From IMG/VR virus record IMGVR_UViG_3300037200_000201, positions 1-29,950 of that record: a DNA stretch of 29,950 bases; one strand, written 5' to 3'. The notes under the pieces are model-generated. The model saw only the letters and a list, made by a program, of their open reading frames with translations. It had not been told where the DNA came from and searched no databases. Origin of the DNA: a virus. Position numbers and translations under genes: made by a program. Shown here in pieces: positions 1-5,448 of the stretch. Numbering within the stretch: position 1 is the stretch's first letter; every line of letters begins with the position of its first letter.

Positions 1-169
1 GTCGCTGTTCTTTCGCAGTCGCCCGAACCGGCTGCTGCCGGCTCTCGTTCCACCCAGGCGGGAAATCACGCCTCTCGAAACGTCCGTAGCGTTACCCACC
101 ATCGTCCCGTCGGCGGCCATCGCCGCGCATGTCCCCGTTGTGTCGGCTCAGCCGACGGAAAGCTCTAAC

Positions 170-478
170 ATGGCTACCATCGTTCAGGATCTCGACATTC
201 TCGAGCTCGTGCTCGGAGACATCGCCGCCTTTGCCGCGGGCAAGCCCGTCACGCAGTCCATCACCGAAGGCGGCTCGACGTACTCGGTGACCGTTCAGGT
301 ATTGCCGAGCGGCCCCGTCGCGCCGTTCCAGACCTTCAGCGGCGGGTTCCTCGCCATTCTGTCCATGATCCTGGTCGACTTTGCCTCGTTCAGCGCCGGC
401 CAGCCGATCCAGATCGCCGAGCGTATCGGAAGCAGCTGGTACGGAACCAGCGTTGCTGTGGTTGCCAAAAGCGCCTAG
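170..478 (+). CDS. Small protein with two tandem half-repeats, function unknown
   Basis: The protein is about 102 residues if it starts at ATG 170, which has GGAAAG about ten bases upstream. It is built of two similar halves. ILELVLGDIAAFAAGKP near the N-terminus matches ILSMILVDFASFSAGQP in the second half, and each is followed by a beta-rich stretch ending in SVTVQV or TSVAVV. This is visible internal duplication. The same frame stays open upstream to the window edge, so the true start may lie outside the window or at GTG 140; another frame ends with TAA at 166-168, just before ATG 170, and could be the end of an upstream gene. I do not recognise the family. The alternating hydrophobic segments could suit a small structural or membrane-associated phage protein, but that is inference. 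Confidence 0.55.
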   Translation: MATIVQDLDILELVLGDIAAFAAGKPVTQSITEGGSTYSVTVQVLPSGPVAPFQTFSGGFLAILSMILVDFASFSAGQPIQIAERIGSSWYGTSVAVVAKSA

Positions 479-481
479 TGC

Positions 482-615
482 CTAAAGAATCTCAGGATTC
501 GCAGGCGCCGGATCAGGAAGGCCAGCGAGCGCGTACGGCGTGACGCCGAGCGCCGTTGCGATCGCGAGCCCGTTGTAGAACTCCGGCTCAGCAGTGAGTA
601 CGCTTTCAGGTTATA
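482..615 (-). pseudogene. 3' fragment of a minus-strand gene cut off near the transposase insertion
   Basis: Reading the minus strand toward 482 gives about 40 protein-like codons ending in a TAG at 484-482. It includes EPEFYNGLAIATALGVTPYA followed by a Pro/Ala-rich tail, LAGLPDPAPANPEIL. The frame meets a TAA at about 613-615, right where the AT-rich upstream region of the transposase gene begins, and no start codon precedes it. I read it as the C-terminal remnant of a gene broken by arrival of the transposase. No matching 5' half was identified on the far side. The family was not recognised. Confidence 0.45.
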
Positions 616-637
616 ACATACTTTACTAAAGTACGTT
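615..637. promoter_or_regulatory. Inverted repeat upstream of the transposase
   Basis: TACTTT-ACT-AAAGTA at 619-633 is a perfect palindrome around a 3-base centre. It extends to AAC/GTT at 615-617 and 635-637 with one mismatched pair. It lies in a strikingly AT-rich patch 20-40 bases before the transposase start. It could be an operator or part of a transposon end; the sequence does not distinguish these. Confidence 0.4.
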
Positions 638-656
638 ACTTCGGTATGCTTGTGGC

Positions 657-1601
657 ATGGACAAGCAGCCGATCCCAGAGACGATGTTGGAGGCCGTGCG
701 GCAATTCGCCGATCCGCAGGTCGCGCACGATTTCTTTGTCCAGATTCGCTTCCCGCACGGTGTTGCTTGCCCGCGTATGGGTTGCGGATCGGCACGGGTC
801 GCCTACATGGCAAATGCCCGGCGTTGGTATTGCAACGAGTGCAAGCGACAGTTCTCGGCCAAGGTCGGTACGATTTTCGAAGATTCGCCGATCGGGCTCG
901 ACAAGTGGTTGCCGGCGATTTGGCTGATTGCAAGCAATCGGAACGGTATCTCATCGTATGAGCTTGCTCGCGGGCTCAAGGTTACGCAGAAAACGGCATG
1001 GTTCATGTTGCATCGTATTCGCGAAGCGATGGCGGACGAATCGTTCGTAAAATTTGGCGCGCTCCCGGTTGAAGTAGACGAGACCTTTGTCGGCGGGAAA
1101 GCCAAGTCGCCGCGCAACGAAGCGGGCCGCATGGTCAAAAAAGGCCCGAACTACAAGAAAACGACCGTCATGGGAATCGTTGAGCGTTCGAACGCCGATC
1201 GCACCGGAAGGATTCGGGCCTTTGTGGTGCCGAGCAATCGCCAGCACACGCTCTCCGATAAAATACGCGAACACGTTGCTCCGGGGTCGGTCGTCTACAC
1301 CGATGGCCTCGCCTCGTACCGCAGGCTCAACCGCGATTACGTCCATCACATCATCGACCACGCATACGAGTACGTGCGCGGCCACGTTCACACGAATAAC
1401 ATCGAGTGCTTCTGGTCGGTGTTCAAGCGCACGATCCGTGGAACGTACATCGCGCCGCGCCCGCAGCATCTTCAACGCTACGTGAATGAACAAGTGTTCC
1501 GGTTCAACGAGCGCGAGACCACGGATGGCCCGCGTTTCGCGAAAGTGACCATGGGCGCAGATGGTAAGCGTTTGACGTATCGGGCCTTGATTGGTAAGTA
1601 A
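657..1601 (+). CDS. IS1595 / ISXO2-like transposase
   Basis: This is a 314-residue DDE-type transposase that would catalyse cut-and-paste or replicative DNA transfer. The N-terminal region carries a zinc-ribbon with cysteines near residues 38, 43, 59 and 62 (CPRMGC and CNEC). The catalytic core follows: D141 in VEVDETFVGG, D216 in VVYTDGLASY, and the third acidic site in HTNNIECFWS (E250), the pattern typical of ISXO2-like enzymes. The length is usual for the family and no frameshift is seen. It is a single gene with no partner. Clear terminal inverted repeats and target duplications could not be defined: only a 7-base inverted match, GTTACTT at 635-641 with AAGTAAC at 1596-1602, is visible. 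The element may therefore be degenerate, or the gene may be phage-adopted. Confidence 0.9.
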   Translation: MDKQPIPETMLEAVRQFADPQVAHDFFVQIRFPHGVACPRMGCGSARVAYMANARRWYCNECKRQFSAKVGTIFEDSPIGLDKWLPAIWLIASNRNGISSYELARGLKVTQKTAWFMLHRIREAMADESFVKFGALPVEVDETFVGGKAKSPRNEAGRMVKKGPNYKKTTVMGIVERSNADRTGRIRAFVVPSNRQHTLSDKIREHVAPGSVVYTDGLASYRRLNRDYVHHIIDHAYEYVRGHVHTNNIECFWSVFKRTIRGTYIAPRPQHLQRYVNEQVFRFNERETTDGPRFAKVTMGADGKRLTYRALIGK

Positions 1602-1614
1602 CTTTCCGATATAA

Positions 1615-1648
1615 GAGAGAGGGCTTCGCGAATGCGGAGCCCTCTCTC
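1615..1648. terminator. Bidirectional hairpin terminator after the transposase
   Basis: GAGAGAGGGCT at 1615-1625 pairs perfectly with AGCCCTCTCTC at 1638-1648 around a 12-base loop, 14 bases past the transposase stop. Neither side has a long T tract, though TTGTTTT follows about ten bases later on the plus strand. It sits between the transposase and a minus-strand gene, so it probably serves both directions. Confidence 0.6.
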
Positions 1649-1651
1649 AGC

Positions 1652-1714
1652 CTAGCTTGTTTTGGATTCGACGCACAGCGCCGGGTAGTGTCGGGGAAGT
1701 AGCACCGGGTTCAT
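1652..1714 (-). CDS. Possible 20-residue peptide behind a perfect Shine-Dalgarno
   Basis: The minus strand reads M-N-P-V-L-L-P-R-H-Y-P-A-L-C and stops at TAG 1654-1652. The ribosome site GAAAGGAGGTGAT (1725-1713) is a full complement of the 16S rRNA 3' tail. It overlaps the ATG at 1714, so spacing is too short for that start; the in-frame GTG three codons later is about 11 bases away and may be the real start. The peptide could also be the disrupted beginning of a longer gene lost at the transposase insertion. It lies just downstream of the DUF5343-like gene on the same strand. Confidence 0.25.
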   Translation of the reverse strand: MNPVLLPRHYPALCVESKTS

Positions 1715-1743
1715 CACCTCCTTTCGAGGGGTTAATAGGCTGG

Positions 1744-2475
1744 TCAGTCCGCGGGGGTAGTCGCGTCGGCGACACTCCCGCGTTTCTTTTCGTAGTCGTC
1801 CATGGCGTCGATCCAACCGAACAAAGCCTGTCGATCGTCGCGAGAAAGGGACACTATATCCACGTCAACGCGCAGTTCGGCTGTACCGCCGCTCGCAAAT
1901 TTGATCGTCTTAGCCGACTTAGATCCAGTCAGACCGTTATCGGGGTCGGCACCGGTTGCTTTTTCCTCGCGCTTCGGCTTCTTGCTTCGAGAGGCGGATG
2001 GACCACCGCGGCTCCGCGGAGCTCGGCTCTTTACGGACCTAAAGTGAGGCGAGACCTCAAGCCCCGCCGCCTGGGCAGCGGCCATGAAAAAGGCGACGCA
2101 TTTTCGCACCGTCTCCCCCGTAACGCCCTCGGCGCGAAACTTCTCATCCAGCTCCCCTTGGGTAGCCCGCTTCAAGTTAAATCCGTCGCTAAACAAAAAC
2201 GGGTAGCCGTCCGCGAGAAGCGACTTCCACATCGGTGCTCGATCGGCGCCACTTAAGGCCGCTAACTCGACCAACCTATTGCTGGGCTTCTCGCCGTCCC
2301 GCAGTTTGAAATAGTCCAGAGCCGCTACGAGAGCCGCCTGAGAGGCCCCGGACATCGACTTCATGAGGCTCTTGTCGATCCGCGTGGGCATGTGGACTCC
2401 CAGACCGTCTATGAAGCCATTCAATGTCGTGAAGCTAAGATAGGGTGGCGCCGTACGTTTTTCTTTTGGTTCCAT
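1744..2475 (-). CDS. DUF5343-family protein
   Basis: The protein is about 243 residues from ATG 2475 (GTG 2490 in the same frame is an alternative; GGGGAA precedes the ATG). The N-terminal half has the family pattern: PPYLSFTTLNGFIDGL, then RIDKSLMKSMSGASQAALVAAL, a segment ending YPFLFSDGFNLKRAT, and GVTGETVRKCVAFFMAAA followed by AGLEVSPHF. From about residue 140 there is a basic linker (RSRGGPSASRSKKPKRE) and then a short beta/alpha C-terminal part. DUF5343 proteins have no established biochemical role; they occur in mobile elements and resemble DNA-associated helical proteins, so a regulatory role is only a guess. It is transcribed away from the 2609 gene, with a CCTAAG-rich region between them. 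Confidence 0.75.
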   Translation of the reverse strand: MEPKEKRTAPPYLSFTTLNGFIDGLGVHMPTRIDKSLMKSMSGASQAALVAALDYFKLRDGEKPSNRLVELAALSGADRAPMWKSLLADGYPFLFSDGFNLKRATQGELDEKFRAEGVTGETVRKCVAFFMAAAQAAGLEVSPHFRSVKSRAPRSRGGPSASRSKKPKREEKATGADPDNGLTGSKSAKTIKFASGGTAELRVDVDIVSLSRDDRQALFGWIDAMDDYEKKRGSVADATTPAD

Positions 2476-2492
2476 TGTTCCATTCCCCACTC

Positions 2493-2600
2493 TTCCTAAG
2501 AGATAGACTCAAAGAATACCATTCCTAAGGTGGGAAATACAAGGCTTAGGAATAGATTATTTCAAGACTGCATATTGCGTTGAGCTTAGGCAGTACTAAG
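2493..2600. promoter_or_regulatory. Divergent control region with repeated CCTAAG / CTTAGG boxes
   Basis: The 130-base gap between divergent genes holds at least five copies of one hexamer core. They are TTCCTAAG at 2493-2500, ATTCCTAAG at 2521-2529 facing CTTAGGAAT at 2545-2553 (a 9-base inverted repeat with a 15-base spacer), and CTTAG at 2585-2589 facing CTAAG at 2596-2600. The region is AT-rich compared with its surroundings. The arrangement looks like repeated operator sites for a dimeric regulator controlling both directions. The regulator is unknown. Confidence 0.5.
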
Positions 2601-2608
2601 ATGTAGAT

Positions 2609-2896
2609 ATGAGTACTGCCAAGGGTGACCGAGTTATCGCTAAGGTTTACGGGGGAAGGTACGTTTTTGCCCGTGTTTGGGCGACCTCCGCCGCGTCGGT
2701 TGAGCTTACCGCGGACCCGTATTACAGAGCCTTACTAGGCGGGGCTAACGCCCCTATCCCGATACCGTTCCCGGCCGATGAAGTGTTCTTTGACGACGCG
2801 ATTCCCAGGGCTGAGATTGAGGCTGGGCGCGAGCCAAGTCAGGAAACGCTGAGAAGATGGCGACCCTCTTCCGTCCGAGGCCCAAAAGGTGTATGA
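2609..2896 (+). CDS. Hypothetical 95-residue protein
   Basis: It starts at ATG 2609, immediately after the CTTAGG operator-like boxes. The N-terminal part, KGDRVIAKVYGGRYVFARVWATS, looks like a small beta-barrel, and the C-terminus is charged and helical (PRAEIEAGREPSQETLRRW). The family was not recognised. No Shine-Dalgarno sequence is obvious and the likely promoter lies very close to the ATG, so a short-leader or leaderless message is possible. It ends seven bases before the tRNA-like gene and probably shares its transcript and the terminator at 3074-3102. Confidence 0.5.
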   Translation: MSTAKGDRVIAKVYGGRYVFARVWATSAASVELTADPYYRALLGGANAPIPIPFPADEVFFDDAIPRAEIEAGREPSQETLRRWRPSSVRGPKGV

Positions 2897-2903
2897 TGGG
2901 GAC

Positions 2904-2977
2904 GCGCTCGTAGCTCAATTGGATAGAGCAGGTGTTTCGCAAACCCAAGGTTCCCGGTTCGAGTCCGGGCGAGCGCG
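2904..2977 (+). tRNA. tRNA-like gene, anticodon CGC by position, isotype uncertain
   Basis: A complete cloverleaf can be drawn. The acceptor GCGCTCG (2904-2910) pairs with CGAGCGC (2970-2976), the D-arm is GCTC/GAGC with GGATA in the loop, and the T-arm is CCCGG-TTCGAGT-CCGGG. No CCA is encoded. The anticodon arm is the weak part: 2931-2935 against 2943-2947 has two mismatches of five, with loop TTCGCAA giving CGC (Ala by the code). The acceptor lacks the G3-U70 pair of alanine tRNAs and the D-loop has the A20 typical of arginine tRNAs. It may be a degenerating phage tRNA, an isotype-switched tRNA or a tRNA mimic. Its anticodon arm is complemented downstream at 3042-3056. Confidence 0.7.
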
Positions 2978-3073
2978 GCAGGTCGATCGCAGCGGCGTAC
3001 CCAGGTATAGCGAGAGGGACGCGCTTTTGATATACTTGGGCTGCGAAACACCTGCTATGGTATAGCTACGAAG
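2978..3073 (+). ncRNA. Structured RNA segment between the tRNA-like gene and its terminator
   Basis: After the tRNA-like gene, 3000-3009 pairs with 3031-3040 over ten consecutive pairs (one G-U). This is extended by CGCAG (2988-2992) with CTGCG (3041-3045) across a 7-base bulge. The 15 bases at 3042-3056 are also the exact reverse complement of 2927-2941, the D-stem end plus anticodon stem and anticodon of the tRNA-like gene. Two exclusive folds are therefore possible: the local hairpin, or pairing with the tRNA-like arm. No protein-coding frame fits here. The function is unknown; an attenuator, antisense or processed RNA are possibilities. Confidence 0.5.
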
Positions 3074-3102
3074 AGGCTGAGGGGTCTAACCCTCAGCCTT
3101 TT
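3074..3102. terminator. Strong intrinsic terminator, probably used from both sides
   Basis: GGCTGAGGG (3075-3083) pairs with CCCTCAGCC (3090-3098), followed by TTTT, with further A-T pairing at the base. It closes the plus-strand transcript from 2609 through the tRNA-like gene. The stop codon of the minus-strand gene at 3086-3235 lies in its loop, and on that strand the same hairpin can end transcription too. Confidence 0.85.
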
Positions 3103-3235
3103 CCGTATTCTTAGGTGTTCGCTTAGGCTTAGCTTTATCAGCGGCATCCTTCGGAACGCTCACCAACCCGGAGACAACCTTCTTGAGGTCCTCGATCGGG
3201 ATAAGCGGCTTCAACGGTTCCGGTTTCTTTGGCAT
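3086..3235 (-). CDS. Small basic hypothetical protein, 49 residues
   Basis: It starts at ATG 3235-3233 with TAGGAT upstream and stops inside the terminator loop. The N-terminus is proline- and lysine-rich (MPKKPEPLKPLIPIEDLKKV), then LVSVPKDAADKAKPKR and a charged tail. The central helix followed by a V-P-K motif and a lysine-rich end recalls small accessory proteins seen in many mobile elements, but no function can be assigned. It lies downstream of the HTH repressor-like gene on the same strand and may be co-transcribed with it. Confidence 0.5.
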   Translation of the reverse strand: MPKKPEPLKPLIPIEDLKKVVSGLVSVPKDAADKAKPKRTPKNTEKAEG

Positions 3236-3310
3236 GGGGCGATCCTACCACGCCTTGCCCTGTCACGGTGACCTTCATATTAGGAGACTTTCCCACTTTA
3301 GTCAAGTGAG

Positions 3311-3481
3311 TTATAACCCGCTTTCATATCGAGCGATGCTTTGCGAACTGATGCCGGATCGAGCAGCAACGTCAGCATAGCTGAGGTTCGCCCGTTCGCG
3401 TATCAGCTTCAGCCGTTCTCCGAAAGATAACTTGTCGGAGCCGATGCGCGGAACCTTAGCGCCGCGGCGAGCATTCGCCAT
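3311..3481 (-). CDS. Short XRE/Cro-CI-type helix-turn-helix protein (repressor-like)
   Basis: From ATG 3481 the protein is about 56 residues; an upstream in-frame start at 3499 would add six. LSFGERLKLIRERANLSYAD and VAARSGISSQSIARYESGL make a complete XRE-type helix-turn-helix ending in the usual R-Y-E-x-G sequence, and the protein stops right there. No dimerisation or cleavage domain follows, so it is much shorter than a CI repressor. It faces the Cro-like gene at 3553 across a 70-base region holding a promoter and a 7+7 palindrome. By position it is the lysogeny-side gene of the switch, but the short form could equally be a truncated repressor. Confidence 0.7.
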   Translation of the reverse strand: MANARRGAKVPRIGSDKLSFGERLKLIRERANLSYADVAARSGISSQSIARYESGL

Positions 3482-3498
3482 GGCCTGAGCGTAAATCA

Positions 3499-3545
3499 AA
3501 ACACTGGATCAAGTGTTTGACAAAACTTTATCCAACGTGTTAGAG
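3499..3545 (+). promoter_or_regulatory. Promoter and operator for the Cro-like gene
   Basis: TTGACA at 3517-3522 and TTAGAG at 3540-3545 are spaced by 17 bases and lie just before the ATG at 3553. An inverted repeat, AAACACT (3499-3505) facing AGTGTTT (3512-3518) with a six-base spacer, overlaps the -35 box. This is what is expected of an operator through which either HTH protein could block the early promoter. Confidence 0.6.
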
Positions 3546-3552
3546 TCGGCGT

Positions 3553-3756
3553 ATGACAATCGCTGAAGCACTCGATACGTCTCTGAAAAAGGCCGGTTGG
3601 AGTCTCGCGCAGGCTGCCGTTGCAGCCGAAGTCGGCGAGGCGACGGTGCGCCGCTGGGCGCGCGGAGAACGCGGCATGCCGGCCGCCGCTTGCGAAAAGC
3701 TGCGGAAAACGTTGCCCGGATTTGCCGACCTCCTCGATCAGCGCGCGGTCGCTTAG
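3553..3756 (+). CDS. Cro-like helix-turn-helix DNA-binding protein
   Basis: The protein is 67 residues and starts MTIAEALDTSLKKAGWSLAQ. AAVAAEVGEATVRRWARGER forms the helix-turn-helix, with R-R-W in the recognition helix, and is followed by MPAAACEKLRKTLPGFADLL. The size and position, first gene of the rightward early operon and divergent from the XRE gene, fit a Cro-type regulator that favours the lytic programme. Direct evidence is limited to the fold pattern and arrangement. Confidence 0.75.
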   Translation: MTIAEALDTSLKKAGWSLAQAAVAAEVGEATVRRWARGERGMPAAACEKLRKTLPGFADLLDQRAVA

Positions 3757-3759
3757 TCG

Positions 3760-3900
3760 ATGCACAACGCTGCGACGGTACCATCCACATCGAAACTTTA
3801 TTTGCTCAACGCCCTTGTGGCGATTTCGCTCACGGTTGGGATCGAGACGTTCACCGCAGCCATGGAGGGCGCCGCGACCAAGTTGCTCGGCCCCGACTAG
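3760..3900 (+). CDS. Small protein with one hydrophobic segment, 46 residues
   Basis: ATG 3760 follows the stop of the Cro-like gene by three bases. The protein has a polar N-terminus, then a hydrophobic stretch LYLLNALVAISLTVGI near residues 14-29, and ends TKLLGPD. One membrane-spanning or amphipathic helix is likely. No family was recognised. Tight spacing suggests co-transcription with the regulator. Confidence 0.5.
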   Translation: MHNAATVPSTSKLYLLNALVAISLTVGIETFTAAMEGAATKLLGPD

Positions 3901-3955
3901 GCTTTTCCCCGCGCGTCGGCGGCCGCGCAAAAAGCCGCTTAGCCCGTAAAACGCC

Positions 3956-3992
3956 GAGCGCCGGGCTCTCTTCTCACAAGTTCCCGGCGCTC
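3956..3992 (+). terminator. GC-rich hairpin before the early operon genes
   Basis: GAGCGCCGGG (3956-3965) is perfectly repeated in inverted form as CCCGGCGCTC (3983-3992) with a 17-base loop. The stem is followed by TTAGAGG rather than a T tract, so it may be an attenuator or processing site rather than a simple terminator. It sits in the 108-base gap before the gene at 4009. Confidence 0.45.
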
Positions 3993-4008
3993 TTAGAGGA
4001 TCCGATCC

Positions 4009-4221
4009 ATGTCTCTTTACCGACACTTTAGCACAGAGGACCCCCTTCCGCCAAGCGGCGGCGGGGCGAGCGCGCCGATCGTGGCCCAGCTCGGAGACTT
4101 TTGCCGGGGTAACACCGCTCACGGCACGCGCCTTGCGACCCACGTGCGTGCCGATCGGGTCGTGTGCGAAACCTGCGCATACGACTACGATATGGCCCGC
4201 GCGGAGGCGTGCGCAGCATGA
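4009..4221 (+). CDS. Hypothetical protein with paired cysteines, 70 residues
   Basis: It starts at ATG 4009 after AGAGGA. It contains a cysteine in DFCRGN and a CETC pair near the C-terminus (VVCETCAYDYDMARAEACAA), which could bind a metal as a small zinc knuckle. No family is recognised. The stop overlaps the start of the next gene (ATG 4218), typical of translational coupling in this operon. Confidence 0.5.
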   Translation: MSLYRHFSTEDPLPPSGGGASAPIVAQLGDFCRGNTAHGTRLATHVRADRVVCETCAYDYDMARAEACAA

Positions 4222-4985
4222 GCGAGCACGCGGCGATCGAGCCACTGAAAGCAGTTACGAGCGGCCGACGCATCTTTTCGGTCGATCAGGTTCTTTTCGT
4301 GCTGCACGAAACTCGCGCAGCCGGCCAGGACATAGCGACCGTTCAGGATTTGGTCGACCAGGCATTCGAGTCCGCGAGCGATACGGTCCTTGGCGATATC
4401 GTGCTCGAGGCGCGCGTGCGCAAAGAGGCGACGACGCTCGATCTCGATTGGATCGAGCATCGCGCGGTCGCGGCGCTGTTCAACCGCGCGGTATCCCGCC
4501 GCAGCGATGAGAAGCAGAAGATCGCGATCCCGCACGAGCGCCTCGATATTTCGCTCGAGCCGAAATTCTCGACGGTGGAATGGGACGTCGACGTGCTCGA
4601 GACGGTCCGGCCGATGCTCAAACCCGAGGAGCAAGCGAAGCTGCTCAAGGTCGAAGAGGCGCACGACGAACTGGTTTTGCCGCTCTCGGACACGCAGAAA
4701 CTCGCGATCGAGTCGGCGATCGCGCTGATCGACTTTTGGCGATCAAAAGAGAACTCCGAGAATAGCGTGCAACAGGGGCTTCGATCGTTGCTTGAGACGC
4801 GCAAGGTGCCGCGCCGCGTCGTGGCCGGCTCGACGAACAGCATCGATGCGATCGCGCGCCGGTACGCGGGTTCGAACGTCGAGCAGCTGATTACGAGCGC
4901 TCGCAAAGTGAGCAAGGTTCGCGACGATCTGCGAATTACGCCGCGCGCGTCGACCGAACCCAAAACCGTGTCGGGTGCCGCATGA
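4218..4985 (+). CDS. Hypothetical early phage protein, 255 residues
   Basis: It begins at ATG 4218, overlapping the previous stop by four bases. The sequence is largely helical and acidic. It has an N-terminal part (SGRRIFSVDQVLFVLHETRA), a middle with ERLDISLEPKFSTVEWDVDV, and a helical LKPEEQAKLLKVEEAHDELV stretch. No catalytic motif or membrane segment is seen, and I do not recognise the family. Its place just ahead of the KTSC protein and Bet suggests an accessory role in DNA replication or recombination, which is inference only. Confidence 0.65.
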   Translation: MSEHAAIEPLKAVTSGRRIFSVDQVLFVLHETRAAGQDIATVQDLVDQAFESASDTVLGDIVLEARVRKEATTLDLDWIEHRAVAALFNRAVSRRSDEKQKIAIPHERLDISLEPKFSTVEWDVDVLETVRPMLKPEEQAKLLKVEEAHDELVLPLSDTQKLAIESAIALIDFWRSKENSENSVQQGLRSLLETRKVPRRVVAGSTNSIDAIARRYAGSNVEQLITSARKVSKVRDDLRITPRASTEPKTVSGAA

Positions 4986-5173
4986 TGAGTAATCACGACG
5001 AGATCGTCGCCGTTTGCTTGCAGAGCGCGTGCATCCGCGCGGCCGCAGTGATGTTGCAAGACCTGCGAACAGACGAATGGACCGACGAGGACGTTCGTGG
5101 GATCGATATGGTGGCGCGGTTACTGTACTTTCAGGCTACGGCTACGCCGTGGGAGCGCGGTGACGAGAAATGA
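4982..5173 (+). CDS. Small hypothetical protein, 63 residues
   Basis: It starts at ATG 4982 (or the adjacent ATG 4985), overlapping the upstream stop. Two helices are likely (VAVCLQSACIRAAAVMLQDL and RGIDMVARLLYFQATATPW). No motif was recognised. Coupled overlaps at both ends place it in the early operon. Confidence 0.5.
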   Translation: MMSNHDEIVAVCLQSACIRAAAVMLQDLRTDEWTDEDVRGIDMVARLLYFQATATPWERGDEK

Positions 5174-5448
5174 TGCGCGAGCCCGTGCAATCTTCGAGCA
5201 TTCAGTCAATCGGCTACGATCCGGACGGCCAGGTTCTCGAAGTCGTTTTTAAGGCGCACCCGCTAAAGGGCGCCGTCGTTTGGGAGTACCGCGACGTCGC
5301 GCCCCAAGAGCACTACGAGCTGGTAACTGCGGAATCGATCGGTCGAGCGTTCAATTTCATCCGGGCGTCGAAGCCGGCGCGCAAGATCGCGACGATCGAC
5401 TCCGATGGTGTCGAGCACGCGATCGAAGAGGTGGCGCATGCCGAATAA
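5170..5448 (+). CDS. KTSC-domain protein
   Basis: The protein is 92 residues. The KTSC pattern is visible: SSSIQSIGYDPDGQVLEVVF near residues 8-27, then VVWEYRDVAPQEHYELVTAE, then SIGRAFNFIRASKPARKI. Known KTSC domains are small beta-rich modules, often next to lysyl-tRNA synthetase or phage DNA-processing genes, and are suspected to bind nucleic acid. No enzyme activity is established. The gene overlaps the start of Bet by 11 bases, so the two are probably translated together. Confidence 0.75.
   Translation: MMREPVQSSSIQSIGYDPDGQVLEVVFKAHPLKGAVVWEYRDVAPQEHYELVTAESIGRAFNFIRASKPARKIATIDSDGVEHAIEEVAHAE

Noticed and set aside
657-1601. Full insertion sequence with defined ends around the transposase
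   Set aside because: Only a 7-base inverted match and a poor direct repeat near 603 and 1602 could be found, so I annotated the gene but not the element boundaries.
3101-3130. Additional CTTAGG operator boxes
   Set aside because: They fall within the lysine/proline codons of the minus-strand gene at 3086-3235 and are explained by coding.
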